From Gammaproteobacteria bacterium (GTDB lineage: Bacteria > Pseudomonadota > Gammaproteobacteria > Steroidobacterales > XN24): a stretch of DNA of 34,312 nt. The stretch spans positions 1-34,312 of the forward strand of contig JARFQW010000003.1 in NCBI GenBank assembly GCA_029287575.1, in the 5' to 3' direction. The first letter of the stretch is position 1. Each line of letters begins with the position of its first letter. Below are positions 7,608-15,871 of this stretch, in pieces. The notes under the pieces are model-generated. The model saw only the letters and a program-made list of their open reading frames with translations. It had not been told where the DNA came from and did not search any database. The translations under genes were made by a program, and so were the position numbers.

Positions 7608-9401
7608 TTATTTCTTCTCCACCTGCAACACCGCCAGAAAGGCCTCCTGAGGTATCTCCACGGAGCCCACCTGCTTCATTCGGCGCTTGCCCGCCTTCTG
7701 CTTCTCCAGCAGCTTGCGCTTGCGGCTCACGTCACCGCCGTAACACTTGGCAGTGACGTTCTTGCGCAGAGCCTTGACCGTTGTGCGGGCGATTATCTGG
7801 CCGCCGATGGCCGCCTGGATGGCTACATCGAACATCTGCCGGGGGATCAGCTCACGCATGCGCTCGACCAGATCCTTGCCGCGACGATATGCGGACTCCC
7901 TGTGCACGATCACGGAGAGCGCATCCACCCGCTCGCCGTTAATGAGGATATCCAGACGGGTCAGCGGCGCGGCCTGGTACCGGCAGAACTCGTAGTCGAA
8001 GGAGGCATAGCCCCGGCTCACCGATTTCAGCCGGTCGAAGAAGTCCAGCACCACCTCGGACATCGGGAGTTCGTATTCCAGTGAAACCTGCCCGCCCAGA
8101 TACTGCATGCGTTTCTGAACGCCGCGTTTCTCCACGCACAGGCCAATCACGGCGCCGACGTGATTCTGGGGTACCAGTATGTTGGCCAGAATGATGGGTT
8201 CACGTATCTCGTCGAGCTGCGAGGATTGGGGAAGACGCGCGGGATTGTCCACGTAGCTGACCGCGCCGTCCGTCGTCGCCAGCTCATACACGACCGTTGG
8301 CGCGGTCGTGATGAGTTCCAGGCCGTATTCGCGCTCGAGGCGCTCCTGGACAATTTCCATGTGCAGCATGCCCAGAAAGCCGCAGCGAAAACCGAAGCCC
8401 AGTGCGCCGGATGACTCCGGCTCATAGTGGAGAGCGGAATCGTTGAGCTTCAGCTTCTGCAGCGCTTCCCGGAATGTCTCGTAGTCATCGGAACTCACCG
8501 GGAACAAGCCGGCAAATACCCGCGGCTGTACCTCGCGAAATCCGGGCAGGGGCTCGGAGCACGGATTGCTCTCGAGCGTCAGCGTATCGCCCACCGGGGC
8601 GCCATCGATTTCCTTGATACCGGCGACCAGAAAACCGACTTCGCCGGTCTCCAGCAAGCCGGTGTCCGTCATCTTGGGCGTGAATCTGCCGATCCGGTCC
8701 GCCGGATAGGAGCGGCCCGTGGACATGACCCGGACCTTGTCACGTTTCCCGAGCCGGCCATTGACGATGCGAATCAGCGATACGACACCGACGTAGTTGT
8801 CGAACCAGGAGTCAATAATCAGCGCCTGCAATGGAGCATCGGGATCGCCTTCGGGCTCCGGAATTCTCGACACCACGGCCTCCAGGACATCCACGACGCC
8901 CAGCCCGGTCTTTGCGCTGGTGCGAACGGCATCGGTTGCGTCGATGCCGATGATCTCTTCGATTTCCGTGCACACCCGTTCCGCATCGGCCGACGGCAGG
9001 TCGATCTTGTTCACGACCGGCAGAACCTCAAGGCCCTGCTCGATGGCCGTGTAGCAGTTGGCCACGCTCTGTGCCTCGACGCCCTGGGCCGCATCCACGA
9101 CCAGCAGCGCACCCTCGCAGGCCGCGAGAGACCGGGATACTTCATAGGAGAAGTCCACGTGACCCGGAGTATCGATCAGATTGAGCTGATAGGTCTCACC
9201 GTCCTTGGCCTGGTAGTTCAGCGACACGCTCTGCGCCTTGATCGTAATCCCGCGCTCCCGCTCCAGGTCCATGGAGTCCAGCACCTGATCTGACATCTCC
9301 CGGTCCGCGAGCCCGCCGCAGGTCTGGATGAACCGATCCGCCAGGGTCGATTTTCCGTGGTCGATATGGGCGATGATTGAGAAATTGCGGATGCGCTTCA
9401 T
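7608..9401 (-). CDS. lepA: elongation factor 4 (LepA)
   Basis: The 597-residue translational GTPase acts on ribosomes and is linked to back-translocation and initiation or assembly under stress. The G-domain begins [40 protein letters not shown] and NKIDLPSAD are the other GTPase motifs. The LepA-specific C-terminal domain is seen in [16 protein letters not shown] and [22 protein letters not shown]. The frame is open 12 codons upstream to 9437, but ATG at 9401 matches the family N-terminus and has AGGGA upstream. It is followed by lepB, as in most proteobacteria. Confidence 0.97.
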   Translation of the reverse strand: MKRIRNFSIIAHIDHGKSTLADRFIQTCGGLADREMSDQVLDSMDLERERGITIKAQSVSLNYQAKDGETYQLNLIDTPGHVDFSYEVSRSLAACEGALLVVDAAQGVEAQSVANCYTAIEQGLEVLPVVNKIDLPSADAERVCTEIEEIIGIDATDAVRTSAKTGLGVVDVLEAVVSRIPEPEGDPDAPLQALIIDSWFDNYVGVVSLIRIVNGRLGKRDKVRVMSTGRSYPADRIGRFTPKMTDTGLLETGEVGFLVAGIKEIDGAPVGDTLTLESNPCSEPLPGFREVQPRVFAGLFPVSSDDYETFREALQKLKLNDSALHYEPESSGALGFGFRCGFLGMLHMEIVQERLEREYGLELITTAPTVVYELATTDGAVSYVDNPARLPQSSQLDEIREPIILANILVPQNHVGAVIGLCVEKRGVQKRMQYLGGQVSLEYELPMSEVVLDFFDRLKSVSRGYASFDYEFCRYQAAPLTRLDILINGERVDALSVIVHRESAYRRGKDLVERMRELIPRQMFDVAIQAAIGGQIIARTTVKALRKNVTAKCYGGDVSRKRKLLEKQKAGKRRMKQVGSVEIPQEAFLAVLQVEKK

Positions 9402-9484
9402 ACTGCGTTTCCCTGAACAGGGCGGGGGACCCTGCACCAGGCGGGTGGGAGAGGCGGCCCGAGGACCAGAAGGGCTAAACGACC

Positions 9485-9490
9485 ATTATA
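9485..9490 (-). promoter_or_regulatory. candidate sigma-70 -10 element upstream of lepA
   Basis: Reading the minus strand, the 104-base gap between the glutaredoxin-like gene and lepA contains a perfect TATAAT hexamer. No good TTGACA-like -35 is seen 16-18 bases upstream (best is GCCAAT), and there is no TG extension. In a genome this GC-rich a perfect -10 is uncommon, so a promoter giving lepA-lepB-rnc-era extra transcription independent of rpoE is plausible. Confidence 0.45.
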
Positions 9491-9505
9491 CCTGTGACCG
9501 GGTAT

Positions 9506-9730
9506 TTATTGGCCGCTGAGGACACGATCGAGGCGTTCGCCGTCGAGGTGAAAATGGCATACCTCCTCGTCGCCAAGCACCAGCACCGGCACGCGCAGCC
9601 CGTAGCGGCGAGCCAGCTCGGGGTCGCTGTCCACATCGACGATTTCCGGCGACAGCCCCCTCGCCCTGAGCTCGCTGACCATGTCGTCGCACAAATGGCA
9701 GCCCGACCGGCTGTAGACAGTCAGCCGCAC
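9506..9730 (-). CDS. glutaredoxin-like small thiol protein
   Basis: The 74-residue protein has a thioredoxin fold of the glutaredoxin-like (DUF836-type) class: MRLTVYSRSGCHLCDDMVSEL with the redox motif C11-H-L-C14, a second strand EIVDVDSDPELARRYGLRVPVLVLG with the cis-Pro preceded by Val (VP), and a short C-terminal helix. It probably exchanges disulfides; the electron donor and target are not evident. The start is GTG at 9730, inside the last 10 bases of rseC, so it is likely made from the rpoE-rse transcript. The related position in some genomes holds a serine protease (mucD), which is absent here. Confidence 0.85.
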   Translation of the reverse strand: MRLTVYSRSGCHLCDDMVSELRARGLSPEIVDVDSDPELARRYGLRVPVLVLGDEEVCHFHLDGERLDRVLSGQ

Positions 9731-10194
9731 GACAGACCCTCGGGCGTCTCATCAGCCTCCAGACGAGCAACGACTTTCGGCTGCCAGGCTGACGCCCGCC
9801 GGGCGGGCCCGGCCAGTTTCCGGGCCAGCATGATACCCAGCGCCAGCCCCCCGGCGGCGCCGAGAAGTTCCGCGCCGTCACCCTCCCCCGGCGCCAGAGT
9901 CCGGCCCAGGAGCGCGCCGGCGAACAGACATGCCAGGGGCAGCATGTACGCAGCCAGCGACGCCTTAAGCAGCACCGGCTCGGAGAGACCCAGGACCACA
10001 CGATCGCCCACGGCCAGTTCGTGGCCGTTGGGATCCACTTCCACCTCGTGGAGACGGTCCCCGACCAGACGCCCGAGAACGCCCCCGCCGCAACCCTGAC
10101 CCCTGGCACAGCGTTCACAATCGGCCACCGACTTGGGGGCCACCCAGACCCTGCCGGTTTCGCAACGCAGTACGCTGGCTTGCTCCCGAATCAT
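9721..10194 (-). CDS. rseC: RseC/MucC family integral membrane protein
   Basis: The 157-residue protein has the RseC layout: an N-terminal cytoplasmic domain with three closely spaced cysteines (C26-x2-C29-x5-C35, in CERCARGQGCGGGVLG) followed by a small beta region (VEVDPNGHELAVGDRVVLGL) and two membrane helices near residues 75-97 and 108-124. RseC is a modulator of sigma-E signalling and, with the Rsx complex, of SoxR reduction in E. coli. Its place directly after rseB supports the call. The ATG at 10194 is 20 bases from the rseB stop. Confidence 0.9.
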   Translation of the reverse strand: MIREQASVLRCETGRVWVAPKSVADCERCARGQGCGGGVLGRLVGDRLHEVEVDPNGHELAVGDRVVLGLSEPVLLKASLAAYMLPLACLFAGALLGRTLAPGEGDGAELLGAAGGLALGIMLARKLAGPARRASAWQPKVVARLEADETPEGLSCG

Positions 10195-10214
10195 TCGCCG
10201 CCCCTGACCGGCAG

Positions 10215-11180
10215 CTACCGGCGCGGCGCCAGTGATTCTGCGATCCGCCGAACGGTCTTTCGGGGCACCTCGCCGACCGCCGTTACCTGGACATCGCCGT
10301 GGCGCAGGCTGTAGGCATTGGCGGCGCCCAGCCTGGAAAAACCGTCCATGGGCTCCTTCATGGCGCCAACCGGCTCGACAAAGACGGACACCGACGCCAG
10401 TCCGTCCGAGTAAACCAGCTGGGTCACCGGATCCGGAGAGGCGGGCAGCGGCCGCCTTTCAGCCAGGGTCATCGTGAATCCACCGGGCAGGTCGCCGACC
10501 ACCCAGTCGGGTTCGGCGAGTTGTTCGCTCTGGTCAATCTTCTGCTCGTACCAGGTGAAACCGTCCAGGGACTGCGACGGTTCCAGGCTCGAATCAGGGA
10601 TGCTGGGGTCCAGGCTCAGCCGGGTGAACTGAAACTCCTCGACGGCGCGGCCGCCGTTGTCGCGCATCTGGACCTTCAGCGGCATGGCGCTCTCCTTGTC
10701 GACCCAGAACTTGTACCCGTAGCGGAACGAGTCCCGCGGCCGCACGACGACGATCGCCACCGGCCGGCCCAGCTTGCGACCATCGCCGCGCACGATGAAG
10801 TCGTAGTAGCCGACCGATGCTTCGTCGAATTGAGGCAGACGGCCGGTCACCGCGCCGCCCTCCTCCGATCCGCTGAATTCCACGAGCACCGAGCGCTCGT
10901 CGGCAAAAATACAGGTGACTTTCCTGTCACTCCGGATGATCTCGCGGCCCGGTTCGTCCTCGGACCACAAGCGCTCGCTCAGCTCGCCGTTTTCCACGCG
11001 ATGGACGACGCGCATGGTCTCCATCTGACCCCCGGCCCGATGCACAAAGGTCCCGTCATAGGACCGGCTCTGAGCCGCGACAAACATCCGCTCCAGCCAG
11101 TCCCGCGCCTCCTGGGCGGCCACCGGAACTGCCGCGGTCAGCAGCAGGAGGGCGGCGGCCATGCGGGCGCGCGACGTCAC
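10215..11180 (-). CDS. rseB: sigma-E regulatory protein RseB/MucB
   Basis: The 321-residue periplasmic protein starts with a signal peptide (ARMAAALLLLTAAVPVAA, cleavage likely after residue 22) and then the RseB N-terminal domain: DWLERMFVAAQSRSYDGTFVHRAGGQMETMRVVHRVENGELSERL, a pattern typical of the LolA/LolB-like fold of this family, and a C-terminal domain containing LPGGFTMTLAERRPLP and YSDGLASVSVFVEP. RseB binds the periplasmic part of RseA and blocks its cleavage until off-pathway envelope components displace it. The start is GTG at 11180, overlapping the rseA stop as GTGA. Confidence 0.95.
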   Translation of the reverse strand: MTSRARMAAALLLLTAAVPVAAQEARDWLERMFVAAQSRSYDGTFVHRAGGQMETMRVVHRVENGELSERLWSEDEPGREIIRSDRKVTCIFADERSVLVEFSGSEEGGAVTGRLPQFDEASVGYYDFIVRGDGRKLGRPVAIVVVRPRDSFRYGYKFWVDKESAMPLKVQMRDNGGRAVEEFQFTRLSLDPSIPDSSLEPSQSLDGFTWYEQKIDQSEQLAEPDWVVGDLPGGFTMTLAERRPLPASPDPVTQLVYSDGLASVSVFVEPVGAMKEPMDGFSRLGAANAYSLRHGDVQVTAVGEVPRKTVRRIAESLAPRR

Positions 11181-11818
11181 TCGGGCTTGTCCTCCCGGCG
11201 CTCGGCTTCGCTGTCGCGTTCCGCCTCTCTTGGTCGCGACACCCGCTCCTCTGACATGACGATCCGGCTGAAGCCGGTCTGTACGCCCACCGGCGCAACG
11301 CGCTCGACGTGACTGACGTAATAGGACACCAGGCGGTCCGGATTGCCCGCGGATCGGGCGATGGACCGGGGCTGGGCAAAGGCCGGGGCCGGGACGGCTG
11401 CGTCAGGGACAACGACAAGCTCGGGTTGCGACGCGTTTTCCGGGTCGCCGGTCTGCAGGCTGACAATTGCGAGACCGGCGACCGACGCGGCCACCGCCAG
11501 TCCGCCCAGGCGGCGGGCCCAGCGGCCGGCAGCTGACGCAGGCGCAGTTGCCGCGGGCGGTGTCGCGACGGTCGCCGCCGCCGGCTCCGGCTCGGAGTCC
11601 ATGGACTGCGCCACGCGGTCAACCAGGTCCAGGCTGCAGTGGGTGGGCAGATCCCCGCGGATCACGTCCGTAATGAGGCAATACCGGATGGCGGTCGCCC
11701 GCAGTTCGGGATCCCGGGTGACCCGTCGCAGGGCCAGATCCACCTCGGGAGCGGGCAATTCCCCGTCCAGAAGGGCCGACAGCTGTTCGCGTGTCGGTGA
11801 GGGGTCATGTGCAGTCAT
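11177..11818 (-). CDS. rseA: anti-sigma-E factor RseA/MucA
   Basis: The 213-residue single-pass protein has an N-terminal anti-sigma domain (REQLSALLDGELPAPEVDLALRRV, then RYCLITDVIRGDLP), an Ala/Pro-rich linker, one membrane helix near residues 103-121 (LGGLAVAASVAGLAIVSLQ), and a periplasmic tail including RLVSYYVSHVERVAPVG, which resembles the RseB-binding region of MucA. It would hold RpoE at the membrane until regulated proteolysis. The last 25 residues are strongly charged (RPREAERDSEAERREDK), ending differently from E. coli RseA, which may change the site-1 protease recognition at the C-terminus. ATG at 11818; rpoE ends 9 bases upstream. Confidence 0.93.
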   Translation of the reverse strand: MTAHDPSPTREQLSALLDGELPAPEVDLALRRVTRDPELRATAIRYCLITDVIRGDLPTHCSLDLVDRVAQSMDSEPEPAAATVATPPAATAPASAAGRWARRLGGLAVAASVAGLAIVSLQTGDPENASQPELVVVPDAAVPAPAFAQPRSIARSAGNPDRLVSYYVSHVERVAPVGVQTGFSRIVMSEERVSRPREAERDSEAERREDKPE

Positions 11819-11827
11819 ATGCCGTCC

Positions 11828-12403
11828 TCAGTCCAGCAGCGGTTTCAGCTGCCGATCAATCGCCTCCCGAGCCCGGAATATCCGGGATCGGACCGTGCCC
11901 ACGGGGCATTCCATGGCCGTGGCAATTTCTTCGTAGCTCATCCCTTCCACTTCCCGCAGCACAATCGCCGTGCGCAGGTCGTCCGGCAGTTCCTCGATCG
12001 CCTGATTGACGGTCTGCCGGATTTCCTCGGTCAGAACCATGTGTTCCGGCGTATCCGTATCCTTGAGCCGCCCGTGCATCTCGTACTGATCAGGGTCCTG
12101 CAGGTCCAGGTCGTAATCCACGGGGCGCCGCTTCGCGGCGACCAGATAATTCTTGGCCGTGTTGATCGCTATTCGATACATCCACGTATAAAACGCACTC
12201 TCTCCGCGGAAGCCCGGCAGTGCCCGATAGGCTTTAAGAAAGGCTTCCTGCGCCACATCCATCGCTTCCGACGGATCCCTGACATATCGCGTCACCAACT
12301 TGATGATCTTGTGCTGGTACCGGGCAACCAGGATGTCAAATGCCCTCCTGTCGCCCTGTTGTACCCGCTGGACCAGTTCCCGATCGCTCGTCTCGTTGCC
12401 CAT
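11828..12403 (-). CDS. rpoE: RNA polymerase sigma factor RpoE (AlgU-like)
   Basis: The 191-residue ECF sigma factor directs the envelope-stress regulon. From the ATG at 12403 it reads MGNETSDRELVQRVQQGDRR, aligning with RpoE/AlgU from residue 1. Region 2 includes DILVARYQHKIIKLVTRYVRD, DVAQEAFLKAYRAL and FYTWMYRIAINTAKN; region 4 includes ELPDDLRTAIVLREVEGMSY and CPVGTVRSRIFRAREA. The frame opens six codons earlier with a TTG that lies in the GGAGGG ribosome site, so that start is rejected. Length is identical to E. coli RpoE. A sigma-E type promoter lies 43 bases upstream, consistent with autoregulation. Confidence 0.97.
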   Translation of the reverse strand: MGNETSDRELVQRVQQGDRRAFDILVARYQHKIIKLVTRYVRDPSEAMDVAQEAFLKAYRALPGFRGESAFYTWMYRIAINTAKNYLVAAKRRPVDYDLDLQDPDQYEMHGRLKDTDTPEHMVLTEEIRQTVNQAIEELPDDLRTAIVLREVEGMSYEEIATAMECPVGTVRSRIFRAREAIDRQLKPLLD

Positions 12404-12445
12404 CCGGGCCGGTCCCTCCAACAGGCGAGTCCGTTCGCCACCTCG

Positions 12446-12472
12446 ATAGACCGGCCGGTTGCCCGAAAGTTC
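12446..12472 (-). promoter_or_regulatory. sigma-E type autoregulatory promoter of rpoE
   Basis: On the minus strand, GAACTT (complement of 12467-12472) is followed after 16 bases by TCTAT (complement of 12446-12450). The consensus for RpoE/AlgU promoters is GAACTT, a 16-17 base spacer and TCTGA or TCTAA. The predicted start is near 12440, giving a leader of about 37 bases to the rpoE ATG. The site lies between the ygfX stop and rpoE. The match is by eye and fits the family rule that rpoE transcribes its own operon. Confidence 0.75.
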
Positions 12473-12487
12473 GGTCCGTGAAAGCAG

Positions 12488-13018
12488 CTAAGTGCTCGAA
12501 TGGCCGTGGATTCTACCAATGATCGTCGGCGGCGGGGCAATCCAGGACAGACGGACCCTCAGCCGGCGATGGGCTGCCGGCGATAACGCGTCCGCGGCAA
12601 AGCTCAGGTCCCGGCACCTGCCACCGGGAATGAGCCTCACCCGGATACGGATCACGCAGGGTGAGACCCTGAGGACCTGGACGAGTTCCACGTCCGTGAC
12701 CGACCCGTCCTTGAGTTCCGCAACCCACGATTGGTCGTTGCGCAACACCAGTGCCCGCACTTTCCCGGGCAGCGGCCCTGCCAGCCAGCGCCGGAACTCG
12801 AACAGAAATGCCGCGGGCAGTACGCCGATGGCCAACATGCGAATCTGTAAGGAGTGCTCCAGGCAGAGCGCTAGTGTCGCAAGGGCATAGCCGCCGAGCA
12901 TGCGCACCAGGCTGGACCCGGAGCGGACGGGCTCAATCCGAAGTGGCGCCTCGAAGGGCCGCCACGACGTTGGCGACGGGTCCTGGCGGCGGGTCGATGC
13001 GGCCGACGACCATTCCAT
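12488..13018 (-). CDS. ygfX: YgfX-like membrane protein encoded after sdhE
   Basis: The sequence resembles YgfX/CptA: a short N-terminal segment (LRIEPVRSGSSLVRM), two adjacent membrane segments near residues 40-72 (GGYALATLALCLE and AIGVLPAAFLFE, counted from the first ATG), then a soluble beta-rich domain ending LSFAADALSPAAHRRLRVRLSW. The place next to sdhE is the same as in E. coli. The only ATG upstream of the conserved part is at 13018, which overlaps sdhE by 86 bases; its first 25 residues look like a frame shadow. The conserved part begins close to the sdhE stop, where an ATT (12937) overlaps that stop by one base; GTG 12907 and ATG 12901 would cut into the first membrane region. YgfX was proposed as a toxin paired with SdhE, but its role is disputed. 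Confidence 0.65.
   Translation of the reverse strand: MEWSSAASTRRQDPSPTSWRPFEAPLRIEPVRSGSSLVRMLGGYALATLALCLEHSLQIRMLAIGVLPAAFLFEFRRWLAGPLPGKVRALVLRNDQSWVAELKDGSVTDVELVQVLRVSPCVIRIRVRLIPGGRCRDLSFAADALSPAAHRRLRVRLSWIAPPPTIIGRIHGHSST
12510..12518 (-). promoter_or_regulatory. candidate extended -10 element for a second rpoE promoter
   Basis: The minus strand carries TGGTAGAAT, an extended -10 (TGn plus TAGAAT, five of six matches to TATAAT), about 107 bases before the rpoE ATG and inside the 3' end of ygfX. No strong -35 is present. It could be a housekeeping promoter giving basal rpoE expression alongside the sigma-E site. Evidence is limited to this short match. Confidence 0.35.
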
Positions 13019-13190
13019 AGAGTTCCGGATCCTGGCGGTTCAACAGCGCCCGAAACGCTTCCTGATCCTCGGTGGAGGCCCCGGGATAGCGTTCGTCGAG
13101 ATAGCGGGTCAGCAGCACATCCAGCTCCCGCATGCCCCGCCGGCAGCGCCACCGGAGCCGTCCGATCTCGGCCGCATCGGGTCTGCTCAT
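12933..13190 (-). CDS. sdhE: FAD assembly factor SdhE
   Basis: The 85-residue protein is SdhE (YgfY, SDHAF2 homologue), which promotes covalent FAD attachment to the SdhA flavoprotein. The hallmark RGMRELD motif is present in RWRCRRGMRELDVLLTRYLDERY, and the rest (EDQEAFRALLNRQDPELYGMVVG) follows the family pattern of a five-helix bundle. It directly follows sdhB after 56 bases and precedes ygfX. ATG at 13190. A length of about 80-90 is usual. Confidence 0.96.
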   Translation of the reverse strand: MSRPDAAEIGRLRWRCRRGMRELDVLLTRYLDERYPGASTEDQEAFRALLNRQDPELYGMVVGRIDPPPGPVANVVAALRGATSD

Positions 13191-13216
13191 CGTGCCATCA
13201 TCCCGCAGTCCAGCCA

Positions 13217-13231
13217 GCCCGAAAAACGGGC
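13217..13231 (-). other. stem-loop between sdhB and sdhE
   Basis: In the 56-base gap between sdhB and sdhE the transcript can form GCCCG-UUUUU-CGGGC, a perfect 5-bp GC stem with a 5-base loop. The U run is in the loop, not after the stem, so it is not an intrinsic terminator. It may act as an RNA processing or stability element separating sdhCDAB from sdhE-ygfX, but this is inference. Confidence 0.4.
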
Positions 13232-13246
13232 GAACCCCCGCAATTT

Positions 13247-14029
13247 CTAGTGTTGCCGCTCTGCGAGCAGCTTTTTGGTCTCGGCAATGGCCTTGGCGGG
13301 GTTCAGTCCCTTCGGACAGGTCCGCGTGCAGTTCATGATCGTGTGGCAGCGATACAGGCGGAACGGATCCTCGAGCTCATCCAGGCGCTCGCCCGTGGCT
13401 TCGTCCCGGCTGTCCACAAACCACCGATAGGCGGCCATCAGAACCGCGGGACCCAGATAACGGTCGCCGTTCCACCAGTAGCTCGGGCAGCTCGTCGAGC
13501 AGCAGGCACACAGAATGCACGCCGAGGGTTCGTTGATCTTCTCCTGGTCCTCCTTGGTCTGCAGGCGCTCCCGGTCCGGGGGGGCCGGGGTCCGGGTCTG
13601 GAGCCATGGCTTGATCGACGCATACTGGGCGTAAAAGTTCGTGAGGTCCGGTACCAGGTCCTTAATCACGGGCATGTGCGGCAAGGGGTAGATCTTGACC
13701 TCCCCTTTCACCTCGTCGATCGCCTTGGTGCAGGCCAGCGTATTCGTGCCGTCGATGTTCATCGCGCAGGAACCGCAGATGCCCTCCCGGCAAGAGCGGC
13801 GGAACGTCAGCCCGGGATCGATTTCATTCTTGATCTTGATCAGGGCGTCCAGGACCATGGGGCCGCAATGATCGAGGTCGACTTCATACGTATCGAGGCT
13901 CGGGTTGCCGCCCCCGTCCGGATCGTAGCGGTAGACGACAAACCGCTTTGTGCGCTTCGCACCCTCCGCCGCCGACCAAGCCTTGCCCGGACGGATTCTC
14001 GAATTAGCGGGAAGTCTGAACTGCGCCAT
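13247..14029 (-). CDS. sdhB: succinate dehydrogenase iron-sulfur subunit
   Basis: The 260-residue subunit carries electrons from the SdhA flavin to quinone. The 2Fe-2S cluster ligands are C80, C85, C88 and C100 ([10 protein letters not shown] then TLAC). The 4Fe-4S and 3Fe-4S ligands lie in [17 protein letters not shown] (C171, C174, C177, C181) and [17 protein letters not shown] (C228, C234, C238). The N-terminal 30 residues form a polar extension longer than in E. coli SdhB (about 238 residues). The ATG at 14029 has a strong GAGGAG ribosome site upstream. It follows sdhA after 48 bases. Confidence 0.97.
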   Translation of the reverse strand: MAQFRLPANSRIRPGKAWSAAEGAKRTKRFVVYRYDPDGGGNPSLDTYEVDLDHCGPMVLDALIKIKNEIDPGLTFRRSCREGICGSCAMNIDGTNTLACTKAIDEVKGEVKIYPLPHMPVIKDLVPDLTNFYAQYASIKPWLQTRTPAPPDRERLQTKEDQEKINEPSACILCACCSTSCPSYWWNGDRYLGPAVLMAAYRWFVDSRDEATGERLDELEDPFRLYRCHTIMNCTRTCPKGLNPAKAIAETKKLLAERQH

Positions 14030-14077
14030 GCTTGCTCCTCGTTCGCGTCTGACGAATACGCTTTACCGAAACGTCTG

Positions 14078-15868
14078 CTAGTAAACCCGCGCCTTCGGCG
14101 GCACGGCCTCGACTTCGTCGGTCAGGGTGTTCAGGTGGACCGGACGGTAGTCGATCCTGACTTCATCACCCCGGTCGTACCATGCCAGGGTGTGTTTCAT
14201 CCAGTTCTCGTCGTCGCGATCCGGGTAGTCCTCGCGGGCATGGGCCCCGCGGCTCTCCTTCCGGTTCGAGGCGGACGAAATGGTCGTCATTGCCTGGCCC
14301 AGGAGATTTTCCAGCTCGAGCGTTTCGACCAGGTCCGTGTTGAAGACCAGTGACCGGTCGCTGACCTTGACATCGTCGAAGGACGCCACGACTTCGCGGA
14401 TCTTGCCGAGCCCCTCGTCCAGCACTTCGCCGGTACGGAAGACCGCGGCGTGATTCTGCATGGCCCGCTGCATGGCGAGGCGGATTTCCGCGGTGCTGGT
14501 ACTGCCGTCCGCGTTGCGGACGCGATCCAGGCGCTCCAGCGCCTTGTCGGTGGCTTCGCCGGGCAGCGCCTTCTGTTTCTTGCCCGCTTCCACGATCTCC
14601 GCGCAGTGATGGGCGGCGGCCCGTCCGAACACGACCAGGTCGAGCAGTGAATTGGAGCCGAGTCGGTTGGCCCCGTGCACCGACACGCAGGCCGCCTCCC
14701 CGACTGCCATGAGACCCGGGACCACGGTTTCGTCGCCGCCCGGCGCGAGCGTCACGACTTCGCCATGGTAGTTCGCCGGAATCCCGCCCATGTTGTAGTG
14801 CACGGTGGGCAGGACCGGAATCGGCTCGCGTGTCACATCGACCCCGGAAAAGATCCGCGCGGTCTCGGCAATGCCCGGCAGCCGCTCGTGAATCACCTCC
14901 GGTCCAAGGTGTTCCAGGTGCAGATGGATGTGGTCCTTGTCCCGGCCGACGCCGCGCCCTTCCCGGATCTCGATCGTCATGGAACGGCTGACGACATCGC
15001 GCGAGGCCAGGTCCTTTGCGTTCGGCGCGTAGCGTTCCATGAAACGCTCGCCGTCCGAATTCGTCAGATATCCGCCCTCGCCGCGGACACCCTCGGTGAT
15101 CAGGCAGCCGGCACCGTAAATCCCGGTGGGATGAAACTGGACGAATTCCATGTCCTGCAGCGGGAGTCCCGCGCGCAGCACCATGCCGTTCCCGTCGCCG
15201 GTGCAGGTATGGGCCGATGTGCACGAGAAGTAGGCGCGCCCGTAGCCGCCGGTGGCAAGGATGACCATCTGTGCCCGGTAGCGGTGCAGGTGACCGGTTT
15301 CCATGTCCAGCGCAATGACCCCACGGCAGGCACCGTCTTCGTCCATCAGCAGATCCAGCGCAAAGAACTCGATGAAGAACTCCGCGTCGTGCTTGAGAGA
15401 CTGCTGGTAGAGCGTGTGCAGCATCGCATGGCCGGTACGGTCGGCCGCCGCACAGGTCCGCTGCGCCGTGCCTTCCCCGAAATGCGTGGTCATGCCGCCG
15501 AACGGGCGCTGATAGATCCGCCCTTCCTCGGTGCGGGAGAACGGCACCCCGTAGTGCTCCAGTTCGATCACCGCGTCCGGGGCTTCCTTGCACATGTACT
15601 CGATGGCGTCCTGATCACCCAGCCAGTCCGAGCCCTTGATGGTGTCGTACATGTGCCAGCGCCAGTCGTCCTCGCCCATGTTGCCCAGCGCGGCGCTGAT
15701 GCCTCCCTGAGCCGCCACCGTGTGGCTGCGGGTGGGAAAAACCTTCGTGACACAGGCGGTCTTGAGGCCGGCCTCCGCGAGGCCCATGGTCGCCCGAAGG
15801 CCGGCCCCGCCAGCTCCGACAACCACGACATCGAAGGTGTGATCGATGATCTTGTAGGCGCTGCTCAT
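14078..15868 (-). CDS. sdhA: succinate dehydrogenase flavoprotein subunit
   Basis: The 596-residue subunit oxidises succinate to fumarate in the TCA cycle and complex II. FAD-binding features are [22 protein letters not shown] near residues 13-34 and the covalent flavin His in [12 protein letters not shown] (H49). [46 protein letters not shown] and the active-site region [18 protein letters not shown] are all present, as is the C-terminal [11 protein letters not shown]. Length is typical. It starts 3 bases after the sdhD stop. Its maturation factors appear to be encoded at both ends of this operon. Confidence 0.98.
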   Translation of the reverse strand: MSSAYKIIDHTFDVVVVGAGGAGLRATMGLAEAGLKTACVTKVFPTRSHTVAAQGGISAALGNMGEDDWRWHMYDTIKGSDWLGDQDAIEYMCKEAPDAVIELEHYGVPFSRTEEGRIYQRPFGGMTTHFGEGTAQRTCAAADRTGHAMLHTLYQQSLKHDAEFFIEFFALDLLMDEDGACRGVIALDMETGHLHRYRAQMVILATGGYGRAYFSCTSAHTCTGDGNGMVLRAGLPLQDMEFVQFHPTGIYGAGCLITEGVRGEGGYLTNSDGERFMERYAPNAKDLASRDVVSRSMTIEIREGRGVGRDKDHIHLHLEHLGPEVIHERLPGIAETARIFSGVDVTREPIPVLPTVHYNMGGIPANYHGEVVTLAPGGDETVVPGLMAVGEAACVSVHGANRLGSNSLLDLVVFGRAAAHHCAEIVEAGKKQKALPGEATDKALERLDRVRNADGSTSTAEIRLAMQRAMQNHAAVFRTGEVLDEGLGKIREVVASFDDVKVSDRSLVFNTDLVETLELENLLGQAMTTISSASNRKESRGAHAREDYPDRDDENWMKHTLAWYDRGDEVRIDYRPVHLNTLTDEVEAVPPKARVY

Positions 15869-15871
15869 GAA

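Noticed and set aside
14166..15593. A 475-codon open frame on the minus strand within sdhA
   Set aside because: It is an alternate-frame shadow of sdhA, Arg/Pro/Gly-rich and without any domain, while the sdhA frame has all family motifs.
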